Below are positions 25,740 through 35,107 of a DNA stretch of 47,911 nt, piece after piece. The notes under the pieces are model-generated. The model saw only the letters and a program-made list of their open reading frames with translations, made no database searches and was not told the origin of the DNA. Location: NCBI GenBank assembly GCA_017646015.1, contig JAGCNI010000081.1:1-47911 (forward strand). Direction: 5' to 3'. How positions within the stretch are numbered: the stretch's first letter is position 1; every line of letters begins with the position of its first letter. Source of the DNA: Lentisphaeria bacterium. Lineage in GTDB: Bacteria > Verrucomicrobiota > Lentisphaeria > Victivallales > UBA1829. A program made the translations under genes and the position numbers.

Positions 25740-25779
25740 GACAATATCCTCCGTTTACGATCTTTTGATTTTTGACGAT

Positions 25780-25807
25780 ACTGTAGCACAAATGAAGAAA
25801 GTTTCAA
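25780..25807 (-). promoter_or_regulatory. Promoter for pepF
   Basis: On the minus strand, TTGAAA (25807-25802), 16 bp, TACAGT (25785-25780), about 40 bp before the start codon. Confidence 0.5.
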
Positions 25808-25857
25808 GCGGAAGAGCAGAAGTTCCGAAGATGAAATTCATGGAAAACGGATAACAG

Positions 25858-25903
25858 AAAACGCATATTTTCAGCGGAAAAACATTCTGAAAATATACGT
25901 TTT
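25858..25903 (-). terminator. Hairpin terminator after the M28-AAC(3) gene
   Basis: AAAACGCATATTTTCAG (25858-25874) pairs with CTGAAAATATACGTTTT (25887-25903) at 16 of 17 positions. It lies between the fusion gene and pepF. The U-tract on the minus strand is short. Confidence 0.6.
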
Positions 25904-25933
25904 GCAAATTTATCTGTTCGAACAGATCACTCT

Positions 25934-28354
25934 TCACTTGAGGGGTTGTTCATCCCGCATCAGGATCCGGGGATCTTCCTGAACCAGCTTCATCCCGATC
26001 GTATAAAGCTGTCTGATATCAATCAGCTGCAATGTGCCCATACCCAATGCAACATTTTTAATTTCAAGACCTTCAGTGACTGCACGACGGAAGAATTTAC
26101 AATTTTCAGCATCATGACGATAGAAATCACGATCGCCGGGGAGATGATTTTCAATCAGAACAGTTTTCAACTTTCCATCGGACTCCCGCACCCGGCAAAT
26201 TGCCGTACCGAGCCCGGGAAGATTTGCCTGATCTTCCAGATAATGCAGGAAAGTAGTCGGACCGAGACCTGTTCCGAAGAAAAGGATTTTTCCATTCCGT
26301 TCCAATGCTTTATGCAGCGGAGAAGTGATTCCGCAGGGAGGATCGCAGGGTGCATGATCCGCAAGACATTCCGCCGCATGTTTCCCCAGACCGACCCAGG
26401 AATGTGTGACATGTCTGCTCCGGATCGCCTCCGGGTATTTCCGCAAGACTGTTTTCGGGATATCTCCAGTCCAGACAGCATCAATATCGGCAGGATCAAA
26501 CGGGCGGAACCACCAATTTTTATTGACTCCGCTGCCCAGATGGATAAAAGGATAATTGAACGATGCAAAAAGAGCAGTATCCGCAAGTCCTGCAATCGCA
26601 TCGATCACCGTTTCTGCGCCATTGGCAATATAACCACAGGAGGCAACAGAGGAATGAACCAGCAGAGTATCTTTTGCGGTAATGCCGAGCTGTTTCAGGG
26701 AAGTTGTAATATCATCCTTTGTAATTTCCTGCCGCTGAATAATTTCCAGATATCCCCAGTCTGCCAGATAATTGACAGCTCCTGCCAATTTTCTGATTTC
26801 GGATTCAGAGATGACAGTATTGCGTTCTGCCTCGGCTTCAAGGATCAGACGGGCAAGAGATTTTTTTCCGTCCATATTGCAGAGGATATTGGAAAACGGT
26901 CCGTACAGGATCGTCGGCAGCACTCTTCTCTGTTCCAGAGGGATACGGGCGAGGCTGTGAGGGAATCCCGTTGTTTTTCTTGCGAAAATCATCTGATCGG
27001 CATATTCACGCCAGGGGGATGAGATCTCTTTGATCTCAAACTGTTCCCGTTCCGGAGCGGGTCCGGTGTAGTTGAGGATCCGTTCCATCAAGGTGGAGAC
27101 GAAAGCGGTATTTTTATGGAATTTTTCCCATGCGATCGACTTTGGATCACACTGAATGGAATTGTGCCAGTATCCGCTGCCGTTACAGAAAGCCCAGAGA
27201 GTCGGCACGCCCACGGTGGGATCACTGATCCAGTTATCATCATAATATTCTTCTGTTGAGAAAGTCAACGGCAGGAAAGAGTTGAGTTCGTCATAACATT
27301 CTTTCATCAACTTGTTGCCGATAAAAGGAACAGCAGGACCTGCGCCATGCAGTTCAAGAGAACAATGATCGAATCCGGCGAGCGTGTCGATATTGCAGCC
27401 GCCGATGACTTCATTTTTCAAATTTTCGCCACGGGATGCGACATAAGCGGCATAGCCGTACACTTCCATGGCAAAGACCAGACGGAGAGTGTATTCGGGA
27501 GTACCTTTGAGCATGATCTGACGGGCGATTTCAATTCCGGCGATCACTCCGCTGGAATCATCATCCAGAAGAGGTTCAAAGGTATGAGCAATCAGCCAGA
27601 CTTCTTTTTTCTGTCTGCCGGGAACAATTCCGGTCACAAGCGGCAATTTTCCTTCGTAACGTTTCCCGTCACACTGGACCAGCACTTTACAATTTCCGCG
27701 GTTTGCTTTCTGACGGATCAGATCACCAGTCCGGGGAGAAACAGAAAAACCGATGAAAGGACGATCTTCAGCTGTCACATGCCAATCCAGAGTTTCTGCT
27801 CCTGCATTGACCCACTGAACAGAATCCGGCGTGTTATAACGTCCAGTCAGAAAATCAGTAACGAATCCCAAAGCGCCCATATCCAGGATCGGACGGATCA
27901 CAGGTCTCCGGGGAGAAGTCAGCGATTCCAGCATGACCAATGCCCCGGCAGGATCTTCACCGGCAAGCACCTGTTGTTCTGTGATGATCCTGGAAATGAC
28001 CCCTTCCGGCGGAGTGGCAACAGAACCTTTCACCAGATGAAACGGATGTTCCTGAAAATCAGCGAGGACCGCATTTTCACCGGGAGCAGGCTTGAGCAGA
28101 GAAAGTTTACCGACAGAGGCATCCCATGCGATCGGCATGATCATATCACAATAAGCAGTTTTTCCATCGGCGGGGAAATCCATGATCTCCACATCGGAAA
28201 GCCCACTCTCTTTCATTGTCCGGCTGATATACTCGATCGCTTTGCGATAATGACGGAAAGTCTGTCCCATTTCAATCGCAGTAAGCTCTTCCGTTTTCCG
28301 ACGCAAAACAGCCGGATCAATGGCACTCAGATACTGCTCAAACATTTTTTTCAT
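25934..28354 (-). CDS. Fusion: M28-type aminopeptidase-like domain plus AAC(3)-family acetyltransferase-like domain
   Basis: The 806-aa protein has two clear halves. Residues 1-430 resemble M28/DUF4910-type zinc aminopeptidases, with candidate metal ligands His257 (LIAHTFE), Asp265 (LDDDSSG), Glu297 (FAMEVYG), Asp323 (CNIDTLAG) and His397 (YWHNSI). Residues 430-545 look like a winged-helix segment (LARLILEAEAERNTVISESE then LADWGYLEI). Residues 545-800 match the AAC(3) family, with VHSS (566-569), HVTHS (648-652) keeping the catalytic His, and TTFLH (700-704). The acetyltransferase half therefore looks active, unlike its paralog in the neighbouring fusion. There is no signal peptide. A linked peptide-hydrolysis and N-acylation activity is inference. 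Confidence 0.8.
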   Translation of the reverse strand: MKKMFEQYLSAIDPAVLRRKTEELTAIEMGQTFRHYRKAIEYISRTMKESGLSDVEIMDFPADGKTAYCDMIMPIAWDASVGKLSLLKPAPGENAVLADFQEHPFHLVKGSVATPPEGVISRIITEQQVLAGEDPAGALVMLESLTSPRRPVIRPILDMGALGFVTDFLTGRYNTPDSVQWVNAGAETLDWHVTAEDRPFIGFSVSPRTGDLIRQKANRGNCKVLVQCDGKRYEGKLPLVTGIVPGRQKKEVWLIAHTFEPLLDDDSSGVIAGIEIARQIMLKGTPEYTLRLVFAMEVYGYAAYVASRGENLKNEVIGGCNIDTLAGFDHCSLELHGAGPAVPFIGNKLMKECYDELNSFLPLTFSTEEYYDDNWISDPTVGVPTLWAFCNGSGYWHNSIQCDPKSIAWEKFHKNTAFVSTLMERILNYTGPAPEREQFEIKEISSPWREYADQMIFARKTTGFPHSLARIPLEQRRVLPTILYGPFSNILCNMDGKKSLARLILEAEAERNTVISESEIRKLAGAVNYLADWGYLEIIQRQEITKDDITTSLKQLGITAKDTLLVHSSVASCGYIANGAETVIDAIAGLADTALFASFNYPFIHLGSGVNKNWWFRPFDPADIDAVWTGDIPKTVLRKYPEAIRSRHVTHSWVGLGKHAAECLADHAPCDPPCGITSPLHKALERNGKILFFGTGLGPTTFLHYLEDQANLPGLGTAICRVRESDGKLKTVLIENHLPGDRDFYRHDAENCKFFRRAVTEGLEIKNVALGMGTLQLIDIRQLYTIGMKLVQEDPRILMRDEQPLK

Positions 28355-28527
28355 AATTCATCCCCTGTTCTTTGCTGATATTGCAGAATTTTTCTGTTGG
28401 AAACTGTATTTTATAATGTAATGTAATATAAAAAACGCAGTTTTCAACTTTTTATTCACCAAAATGATATAAAAAAAGGGAGGTTTACCTTGTGACAATT
28501 TTGCCTTTCATGGTTACATATTTACTG

Positions 28528-28556
28528 TTGACAAAAGGCTGATCCAATGTTATACT
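28528..28556 (+). promoter_or_regulatory. Near-consensus promoter for GH2/symporter unit
   Basis: TTGACA (28528-28533), 17 bp, TATACT (28551-28556), 57 bp before the GH2 start. It is one of the two strongest promoter matches in the window. Confidence 0.75.
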
Positions 28557-28612
28557 TTACACATGATAAAAAGATTAGACTGTAAAGGTGAAAAAAATAA
28601 AGGTTATTTGAA

Positions 28613-30241
28613 ATGAGAGTTACAGAAAATCTGAATGGGATCTGGAGTTTTGCATATTGCGGAGAAAAGAAACCCGTCTATCCATTCCCTGCCAATGAAT
28701 TCACAGTTATTCCCGGCTGTTATGATCTGATGGAACCTCATTGCGGCAAACGCGGCTTTGCAGTTGTATCACGGAAAGTATATACAGGCGGATATGTTCA
28801 ACTCTTTATTGACGGTCTCGGATTGGAAGCTGAAATCTTCTTTGACGGTAAAATGATCGGCAATACAAAATTTGCCTACATGCCGGAAACTTTCACATTC
28901 GATGCCGGAGAAGAAACCGAACACGAACTGAGTATTGTCATGAACAATCAGTACAACGAACTCTTTGAAGGATATTTCGATTTCTACGGCTATGGCGGTG
29001 TGTATGGCGATGTGACCCTCACCCGTATTCCGCAGGATCATCTGACCGCCCTGCGGATCAATACGGAAGATTACAAAACCGGAACGATCCGGATTCAGGC
29101 AACGACCTCTTATCCATTCAATGGCACGGCGAAACTGCATTTTGATACAGGCTATGAACAGGAAATCCTATTCCGGAACGGTATTGCCGATCTGACTCTA
29201 TCGCTGCCGGGCTATAAACTCTGGAGCGACATCGAACCCAATCTGCACACTGTCACACTCAGCACCGGAAACGATCAACTTACAGAAACATTCGGGATCC
29301 GGGAATTCACTGCATGCGGACGTCAACTGCTGCTCAATGATAAACCGGTCAAACTGCTCGGATTCAACCGTCATGAAAGTCATCCGGAAGTCGGAGCAGC
29401 CATGCCGGCACAACTGATCGCAGCGGATTTGCGTATGCTCAAAAATGCCGGATACAACTATATCCGGGGCAGTCACTATCCGCAACGCAAAATCTTTCTG
29501 GATCTCTGCGACAAGATGGGGTTCTTCGTCTGGGAGGAAACGATCGGCTGGGGGATCAAAGCTCCCGCCCTGCAATCGGAGGAATTCCTTGCATTCAAGC
29601 TGGCGGAAAATGAAAAACTAACGTTGCAGAATTACAACCATCCCTGCATCATCATAAGAAGTTTTCTCAATGAAAATGAAAGCGACAACGAGGGAACACG
29701 CAAAATCATCAAAGCTCTGTATGACAAGATCCGTTCGATTGACAAGCATACACTGATCACCTATGCCTCCAACCGATACGAAAAAGATGTCTGTCTTGAT
29801 CTGGTTGATGTGATCGCCATGAATCCTTATCCCGGATGGTATGATTCTGAGTACGGCAATAATTCAACCATTTCCAGAGTCAAACCGCGTCTGCAGGAAC
29901 TTTCGGATGCGATGCCGCAGGATAAACCTTATCTGATCACAGAAATCGGTGCTGAAGCTATTCTGGGCTTCCGGGATCCGCTCAAATCATACTGGTCCGA
30001 AGAATATCAGGCGGAACTGCTTAAAGAATGTACAGAATACGTACTGGAAAATGAGGATTGCGCCGGACTTTCCATCTGGCATTTTGCAGATACAAGATCA
30101 TACACAAACGGCCCGGGCATCTATGCCAGAGCGAGAGGATTCAATAACAAAGGAATTCTGGATGAATACCGCAGACCCAAACTTGCATGGACTGTGGTTT
30201 CTCAACTGGTGGCTGATTATCATAAAAAGACACAGAAATAA
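28613..30241 (+). CDS. Glycoside hydrolase family 2 (beta-glucuronidase/galactosidase-like)
   Basis: This compact 542-aa GH2 enzyme has a sugar-binding jelly-roll domain (residues 1-140), an Ig-like domain (140-235) and the TIM barrel. The barrel contains LGFNRHESHPEVG (249-261), RGSHYP, the acid/base Glu354 in FLNENES, and the nucleophile Glu444 in ITEIGAEA. It is shorter than the usual 600 residues and has no signal peptide, so it is probably cytoplasmic. The layout is closest to beta-glucuronidases, but galactosidase activity cannot be excluded. The symporter downstream, probably in the same transcript, may import its substrate. Confidence 0.9.
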   Translation: MRVTENLNGIWSFAYCGEKKPVYPFPANEFTVIPGCYDLMEPHCGKRGFAVVSRKVYTGGYVQLFIDGLGLEAEIFFDGKMIGNTKFAYMPETFTFDAGEETEHELSIVMNNQYNELFEGYFDFYGYGGVYGDVTLTRIPQDHLTALRINTEDYKTGTIRIQATTSYPFNGTAKLHFDTGYEQEILFRNGIADLTLSLPGYKLWSDIEPNLHTVTLSTGNDQLTETFGIREFTACGRQLLLNDKPVKLLGFNRHESHPEVGAAMPAQLIAADLRMLKNAGYNYIRGSHYPQRKIFLDLCDKMGFFVWEETIGWGIKAPALQSEEFLAFKLAENEKLTLQNYNHPCIIIRSFLNENESDNEGTRKIIKALYDKIRSIDKHTLITYASNRYEKDVCLDLVDVIAMNPYPGWYDSEYGNNSTISRVKPRLQELSDAMPQDKPYLITEIGAEAILGFRDPLKSYWSEEYQAELLKECTEYVLENEDCAGLSIWHFADTRSYTNGPGIYARARGFNNKGILDEYRRPKLAWTVVSQLVADYHKKTQK

Positions 30242-30441
30242 TAAATTCTCGCAGAGATTCATTTTTCCCTTTTGAAATCTGACATTCTTGATTCATAAAA
30301 TAAAGCCAATCACGATTGGTAAGGAGGTTTGCGCCCTGATACATGGTTTTTTGGGATCTTTTGTTCAAGAAAAATTCTCTTTCAAAGTACCTGTAAATGA
30401 TCTGACATGAAAAATCAACTTTTTAACAAAGGAGTTAAATT

Positions 30442-32742
30442 ATGAGTATTTTTGACTGGTGCATTGTTATTGGATTTCTGATCTTGATTGTATGGATGGG
30501 AATCTACTCAATGCGATATGTGAGAAGTATCACCGATTATCTTGCCTGTGGACGGGTTTGCGGGAGATATGTAATTTCAGTTGCGGACGTGGCAAACGGG
30601 CTTGCTCTCATCACAATGATCGGAATGGTGGAAGCGGGATATAAAAGCGGATTTGTATATAGCTTCTGGGGCAGCTTTACACTGCCGTTGTCTCTGTTCC
30701 TTTCATTGACTGGTTTTGTGATATACCGTTTCCGCCAAACCAAAGCGATGAGTTTCGGTCAATTTATTGAAATGCGTTACAGCCGGGGATTGCGTATTTT
30801 TGCATCGACCCTCCGTTCTGTTTCAGAAATGCTTGCCAATATGATCCTTCCGGCTCTTGCAGGACGTTTTTTCATCTATTTTTTAGATCTGCCCCCGACA
30901 TATAATCTTTTCGGACTCCAGATTTCCACTTTCATGACCGTTATGCTCATCTGTCTGACATTGGCAATTTCCATGATTCTGTTCGGCGGCAGCGTGACAT
31001 TGGTAATCACAGATACCATTCAAGGGTTGATCGCCTATCCGGTGCTGGCAATTTTTGTATTTTTTGTTTTGTGGAAATTTTCCTGGAGTAATGAAGTTCT
31101 TCCTGTTTTGATGGACCGTACACCGGGAGAAAGTTTTTTGAATCCTTATGATATTGAAAGTTTGCGTGATTTCAATGTATTCTATATATTTGTGACTGTT
31201 TTTGCAATGGTTTTGAACAGAGGGATCGGACTTGGTGCGGGCGGCGGAAGCTGTGCTGCTAAAAGTGCACATGAACAGAAAATGGCAGGGGTTCTCGGTA
31301 CATGGCGCGGTGGATTCATGGGAATCTTCTTTATCATGCTGGTTTTGATGGTGGTCGTTTTCATGAATCATAAAAACTATTCAGCCGAATCTACTGAATG
31401 TCGCAAGACACTCTCCTCTAAAATAACAAAAGAATTGATTGCAGACAGCAATATTCAGCAGCAGGTTCTCCGGAAAATAGAGAACATTCCGCAGCATAAC
31501 CATACGATCGGGAAAGATAAACCCTTATCGTTGAAAGAGAATCTGGATACACCGTATCTGAATGCCATTGCGGAAGTTTCAAAAGAAAATCCTCAGGCGG
31601 ATATCAAGGGAAAAGTACCTGAATTCAAAACATTGTTTCATCAGTTGATGCTTCCGACGATCATGCGGAAAATATTGCCTCCCGGATTATTGGGATTGTT
31701 CTGTCTGCTGGTCATTCTGATGATCATTTCAACTGATGACAGCCGCATTTACAGTGCTTCGCTGACATTGTCTCAGGATCTGGTTCTGCCGTTGTTGAAA
31801 AAAACGCCTACACAGAAACAGCATATCATGATCATACGCCTGGTCACGATCGGTGTCGGAATATTCTTCTTCTGCGGCTCAATGTTTATGTCGCAGCTGG
31901 AATATGTAACACTGTTTGTCATGATCATGTATGGGATCTGGTCGGCAGGCGCCGGTATTATGGTGCTTGGCGGATTATATTCACGGTGGGGAACAACTGC
32001 CGGAGCCTGGGCGGCTTTGTTGTCCGGCTCAGTATTCATGACGATCGGGATCATCATTCAACGCAATTGGGCAAATGCAGTATACCCGTGGCTGGAAAAA
32101 ATGAATTGGGTCATTCCGGTCGGCAATATACTGGACTGGATCTCCCGCCCGTTAAACCCGTTTGTTGTATGGAAGATCGATCCGTATAAATGCCCCGTCA
32201 ATGCAGTGGAGCTGAGTTTTATCTCTATGCTGATAAGTATTCTCTTCTATTGCATAATCTCCTATCTCACCTACAAACAACCGTTTAATCTTGACCTTAT
32301 GCTGCATCGCGGAAAATATAATATCGACGGCGATATGGAAGCGGAATCCGTCTGGACATGGAAAAATATTTTCAGCAAAATCATCGGTATCACCAACGAA
32401 TACACCAGAGGAGACAGAATCATTGCATGGAGTGTGTTCATTTATTCTTTCGGATTGGGATTCTGCCTTTTCCTGATTATTATAGCATGGAACTGTTTTG
32501 ATTCCTGGACACTGAAATGGTGGGGAAATTATTACCTGATACGCAGTTTGCTCATCCCCGGTGCGGTCGCAGTTGTCACAACGGTTTGGTTCTTTATCGG
32601 CGGTCTCATTGATTTGCGGAGAATGTTCCGTGATTTGAAAAACCGGCAGATCGATAATGATGATAACGGCGTTGTTGTCGGGAATGTCTCGTTGAGCGAT
32701 AAAAAGAAATTTGATAAAGCTGAATCCCGGACAAAAGATTGA
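30442..32742 (+). CDS. Sodium:solute symporter (SSS family) with large loop insertion
   Basis: The 766-aa membrane protein follows AAAGGAG and has the SSS pattern of about 13-15 helices: DWCIVIGFLILIVWMGIYS, a conserved SITDYLACGR loop, and GLGAGGGSCAAKSAHEQKMA near residue 265. Between two membrane spans, residues 309-405 form a polar insertion of about 95 residues (KNYSAESTECRKTL to PEFKTLFHQ). The C-terminal cytoplasmic end is charged. SSS proteins import sugars, sialic acids, nucleosides or amino acids with sodium. Being next to a GH2 gene, this one may import a glycoside or uronide. The 200-bp gap to GH2 holds no clear terminator. Confidence 0.9.
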   Translation: MSIFDWCIVIGFLILIVWMGIYSMRYVRSITDYLACGRVCGRYVISVADVANGLALITMIGMVEAGYKSGFVYSFWGSFTLPLSLFLSLTGFVIYRFRQTKAMSFGQFIEMRYSRGLRIFASTLRSVSEMLANMILPALAGRFFIYFLDLPPTYNLFGLQISTFMTVMLICLTLAISMILFGGSVTLVITDTIQGLIAYPVLAIFVFFVLWKFSWSNEVLPVLMDRTPGESFLNPYDIESLRDFNVFYIFVTVFAMVLNRGIGLGAGGGSCAAKSAHEQKMAGVLGTWRGGFMGIFFIMLVLMVVVFMNHKNYSAESTECRKTLSSKITKELIADSNIQQQVLRKIENIPQHNHTIGKDKPLSLKENLDTPYLNAIAEVSKENPQADIKGKVPEFKTLFHQLMLPTIMRKILPPGLLGLFCLLVILMIISTDDSRIYSASLTLSQDLVLPLLKKTPTQKQHIMIIRLVTIGVGIFFFCGSMFMSQLEYVTLFVMIMYGIWSAGAGIMVLGGLYSRWGTTAGAWAALLSGSVFMTIGIIIQRNWANAVYPWLEKMNWVIPVGNILDWISRPLNPFVVWKIDPYKCPVNAVELSFISMLISILFYCIISYLTYKQPFNLDLMLHRGKYNIDGDMEAESVWTWKNIFSKIIGITNEYTRGDRIIAWSVFIYSFGLGFCLFLIIIAWNCFDSWTLKWWGNYYLIRSLLIPGAVAVVTTVWFFIGGLIDLRRMFRDLKNRQIDNDDNGVVVGNVSLSDKKKFDKAESRTKD

Positions 32743-32763
32743 AATCATCCGGAATCACTATAA

Positions 32764-32816
32764 AAAAAACAGAACCGCTGCTTCTTATAAAAAAAGTTGT
32801 AACGGTTCTGTTTTTT
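32764..32816. terminator. Bidirectional intrinsic terminator
   Basis: CAGAACCG (32770-32777) and CGGTTCTG (32803-32810) form a stem flanked by eight A and six T residues, between the convergent symporter and deacetylase-like genes. Confidence 0.8.
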
Positions 32817-32842
32817 GTATTTCAAAAAAGAGATCGAACCTT

Positions 32843-33982
32843 TCAATCCCACGCTGTATTGCCGAAAATACCATCCTGGAAAAAGACCGGACGGTATCCC
32901 AATTCTGCCGGAACACGACAGGAGGCTTCCAGTCGGGCAAAATAATCCGGCAGATAATTCATATAATGCTTATAAGCATACTGTTCGTGTCCAACGGCTT
33001 CCATCATCTCACACCCGGTCGCAGCCGCATAGGCATCTTCTTTCCGGATCTTGGCTTCGATCTCTTCCGGGGTGTCGATGTTGAAACAGAAGAATGTGCG
33101 GGAAAGAAACAGATCATGATCGTCATCATAAAAACAACGTTTTTCCAGCATGTGATGCGCCACATCCTGTTCATAAAAGAAACCGATATCGCATGAACCA
33201 GGTTTCAAATCCTCCACTTTTCCGTCCACGATGATCCGGTTGGCCATGAATCCGGAGGATGTCAGGATCTTGAGACCGCGATCCTTCATCACATGGAACT
33301 GTTCCGGCGGCAGCATTGCCCAGTGCACATTGGTAGGAGGAGTACAGGATTTTTCTCCGGCAATACGAATCAGCTCATTCATGGTCAGATCATAATCATG
33401 CGCCAGACGTTCCGCGGTACAATGCTGATAGGGACGGTCCGGAAATTCTGCCAGTGCATGAAATGCCAGATGCAACCAGTCTGCATTATCTTCAAATTCG
33501 CTCCGGTAGGTGGACGGAACCTGATCGATCGTGAATTTTTCAGAATCATGTTCATTCCGGAAAAAACACTTGAGAATAAACTTGCTGCCATATTTTTCAT
33601 GCAGTTCTTTCAAACCTTTCAAATAGAAATGATCAAAAAGACGCGCGGGTTTCTCACGGGCAAGATCGGTCATGAAAAAACAGTTGTCATCAATACGGAC
33701 CGTATAACGTTTGAAAGAAGCCTTGTCCCATACCAGTGTGATCGTCTGAGTCCGTTCTCCAAATTTATCTTTGGCGGAAACTGTCACCTTATTGACCTTG
33801 GAACGAAGTGGAACTTCCGCACGGAATTCTCTGTCACAACGAGTCACAGCCATTCCATTGACCGTGACTCTGCTCTGCGGATCAGCCAGTCCGCGCAATT
33901 CGATCAACAATGAATCTGCACTTTCCCTGCCATGTTTGTAGTTCAGGATCTCTCCATTACGATGCGATGTGATCTCCAACAT
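32843..33982 (-). CDS. Polysaccharide-deacetylase-like protein with N-terminal beta-sandwich
   Basis: This 379-aa protein starts after TGGAGG. Residues 25-85 look like an Ig/cadherin-type domain (RVTVNGMAVTRCDREFRAEV, then NKVTVSAKDKFGERTQTIT). The rest has NodB-like traits: a RIDDN segment (96-100) where the family has its DD metal motif, LHLAFHA (170-176) as the H-x-x-x-H pair, and a GLKELHEKYG helix. The C-terminal half (VGHEQYAYKHYMNYLPDYFA) is not recognised. There is no signal peptide. A carbohydrate deacetylase role is only a proposal. The gene diverges from an AraC regulator 196 bp away. Confidence 0.6.
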   Translation of the reverse strand: MLEITSHRNGEILNYKHGRESADSLLIELRGLADPQSRVTVNGMAVTRCDREFRAEVPLRSKVNKVTVSAKDKFGERTQTITLVWDKASFKRYTVRIDDNCFFMTDLAREKPARLFDHFYLKGLKELHEKYGSKFILKCFFRNEHDSEKFTIDQVPSTYRSEFEDNADWLHLAFHALAEFPDRPYQHCTAERLAHDYDLTMNELIRIAGEKSCTPPTNVHWAMLPPEQFHVMKDRGLKILTSSGFMANRIIVDGKVEDLKPGSCDIGFFYEQDVAHHMLEKRCFYDDDHDLFLSRTFFCFNIDTPEEIEAKIRKEDAYAAATGCEMMEAVGHEQYAYKHYMNYLPDYFARLEASCRVPAELGYRPVFFQDGIFGNTAWD

Positions 33983-34178
33983 AAATACCTCCAGTGATAT
34001 GATTTGTTTATCTGTAAATTAAAATTGGAAACAGAATTTTTCAAGCAACAAAAACTGCATTATCGGGCAAATAGAATTGAATAATTGAGCAAACGCCTTT
34101 GATATATACTTGCAGAATCAGGAAGAAAGCATTATATTTCATAAAAAGGAAAAAAATAAAATCAAACAGGAAACCTAT

Positions 34179-35033
34179 ATGGAACAGCATTTCATATACA
34201 AACAATCTGAACTCCGGACTCTTGCCGGGGAAGTAAAAGAGAATTTTTATGTCAACCGCCGCAGTGTTCCGGATTCCGCCGCCCTCTTTCACTTGCAGCT
34301 CTGGTTCGATTCCGAATGGAAAGAATACCACTGCAATAACAAAGTTTCTGAAAATGCCATGTTTCTGGGACTTGTTCTGAGCGGCAGTCAGTACAGAGCC
34401 CAAACAGAAAATGAACAACTTCTGCAAGCCGGGGATCTTCTTCTGGAACGGCAGAACAATGAGATCCTTCAACTGCGTGCCCTCCCCGGGAAACCTCTTT
34501 GCCGAATCGGAATGTTGATTTCCAGAACTGCCGCATTGGAAGCTCTGGTATGTTCCCTTTTCCCCGAACAGACCACAGTTATACACTGTCTTGAACCGAA
34601 AAAAATGAAAGAACATTTCATGTCGATCAAAGAAGAGATCACCTCTTCCGGCGGCAGAGCGGAAATGATTTCACAACAATTATTCTGTCTGCTTCAGGAG
34701 GCTGTCCGCCAACAGAAAAAAAATTCTTTCCCGGAACCGCTTCAGCGGGCACTGGATTTTATCACACTCAATGGATTTCGTCAAATCTCCCGGGAGGAAT
34801 TGGCAGAACACGCCGGAGTGTCTGTCCGCTCCCTCACGAATCTGTTTCAAACGTTCTGCGGAGTCAGCCCGGGACGTTACATGAGCAGACGCAGGATCGA
34901 ATATGCAAAAGAACTCCTTGCCTCTCACAAACTTACAGTAGCAGACACGGCTCGACTGGCAGGATTCAGCAGTGTGGAATTTTTTATCCGGGAGTTCCGT
35001 ACCCATACAGGGATCACACCGGGAAAATATTGA
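34179..35033 (+). CDS. AraC family transcriptional regulator
   Basis: The ATG at 34179 follows AGGAAA and gives 284 aa. The longer frame to 34110 lacks a ribosome site. The C-terminal 100 residues contain the double helix-turn-helix (ISREELAEHAGVSVRSLTNL and LTVADTARLAGFSSVEFFIR, ending HTGITPGKY). The N-terminal 180 residues are a cupin-like sensor. It sits between the deacetylase-like gene (divergent) and the 681-aa gene downstream (its own promoter), and probably controls one or both. Confidence 0.92.
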   Translation: MEQHFIYKQSELRTLAGEVKENFYVNRRSVPDSAALFHLQLWFDSEWKEYHCNNKVSENAMFLGLVLSGSQYRAQTENEQLLQAGDLLLERQNNEILQLRALPGKPLCRIGMLISRTAALEALVCSLFPEQTTVIHCLEPKKMKEHFMSIKEEITSSGGRAEMISQQLFCLLQEAVRQQKKNSFPEPLQRALDFITLNGFRQISREELAEHAGVSVRSLTNLFQTFCGVSPGRYMSRRRIEYAKELLASHKLTVADTARLAGFSSVEFFIREFRTHTGITPGKY

Positions 35034-35079
35034 AATATATTTCCAGTGCAAGAGTTTATGAAAAACCTTCTCTCTCAGG

Positions 35080-35107
35080 TTGAAAAAAGCTGTTCTGTAT
35101 GTATATT
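35080..35107 (+). promoter_or_regulatory. Promoter for the 681-aa glycosidase-like gene, with overlapping palindrome
   Basis: TTGAAA (35080-35085), 16 bp, TATATT (35102-35107). An inverted repeat TTCTGT (35093-35098)/ACAGAA (35109-35114) spans the -10 element and could be an operator. Confidence 0.55.

Noticed and set aside
21737-28354. Aminoglycoside resistance genes
   Set aside because: The AAC(3)-like domains are fused to other enzymes, one lacks the catalytic histidine, and there is no mobile element or resistance context. A resistance label would mislead.
30321-30400. An AAGGAGG ribosome-like site in the GH2-symporter gap with short frames at TTG 30329 (23 codons) and ATG 30343 (17 codons)
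   Set aside because: The spacing to either start is wrong (1 and 15 bp), and the peptides show no leader-peptide features. Probably chance.
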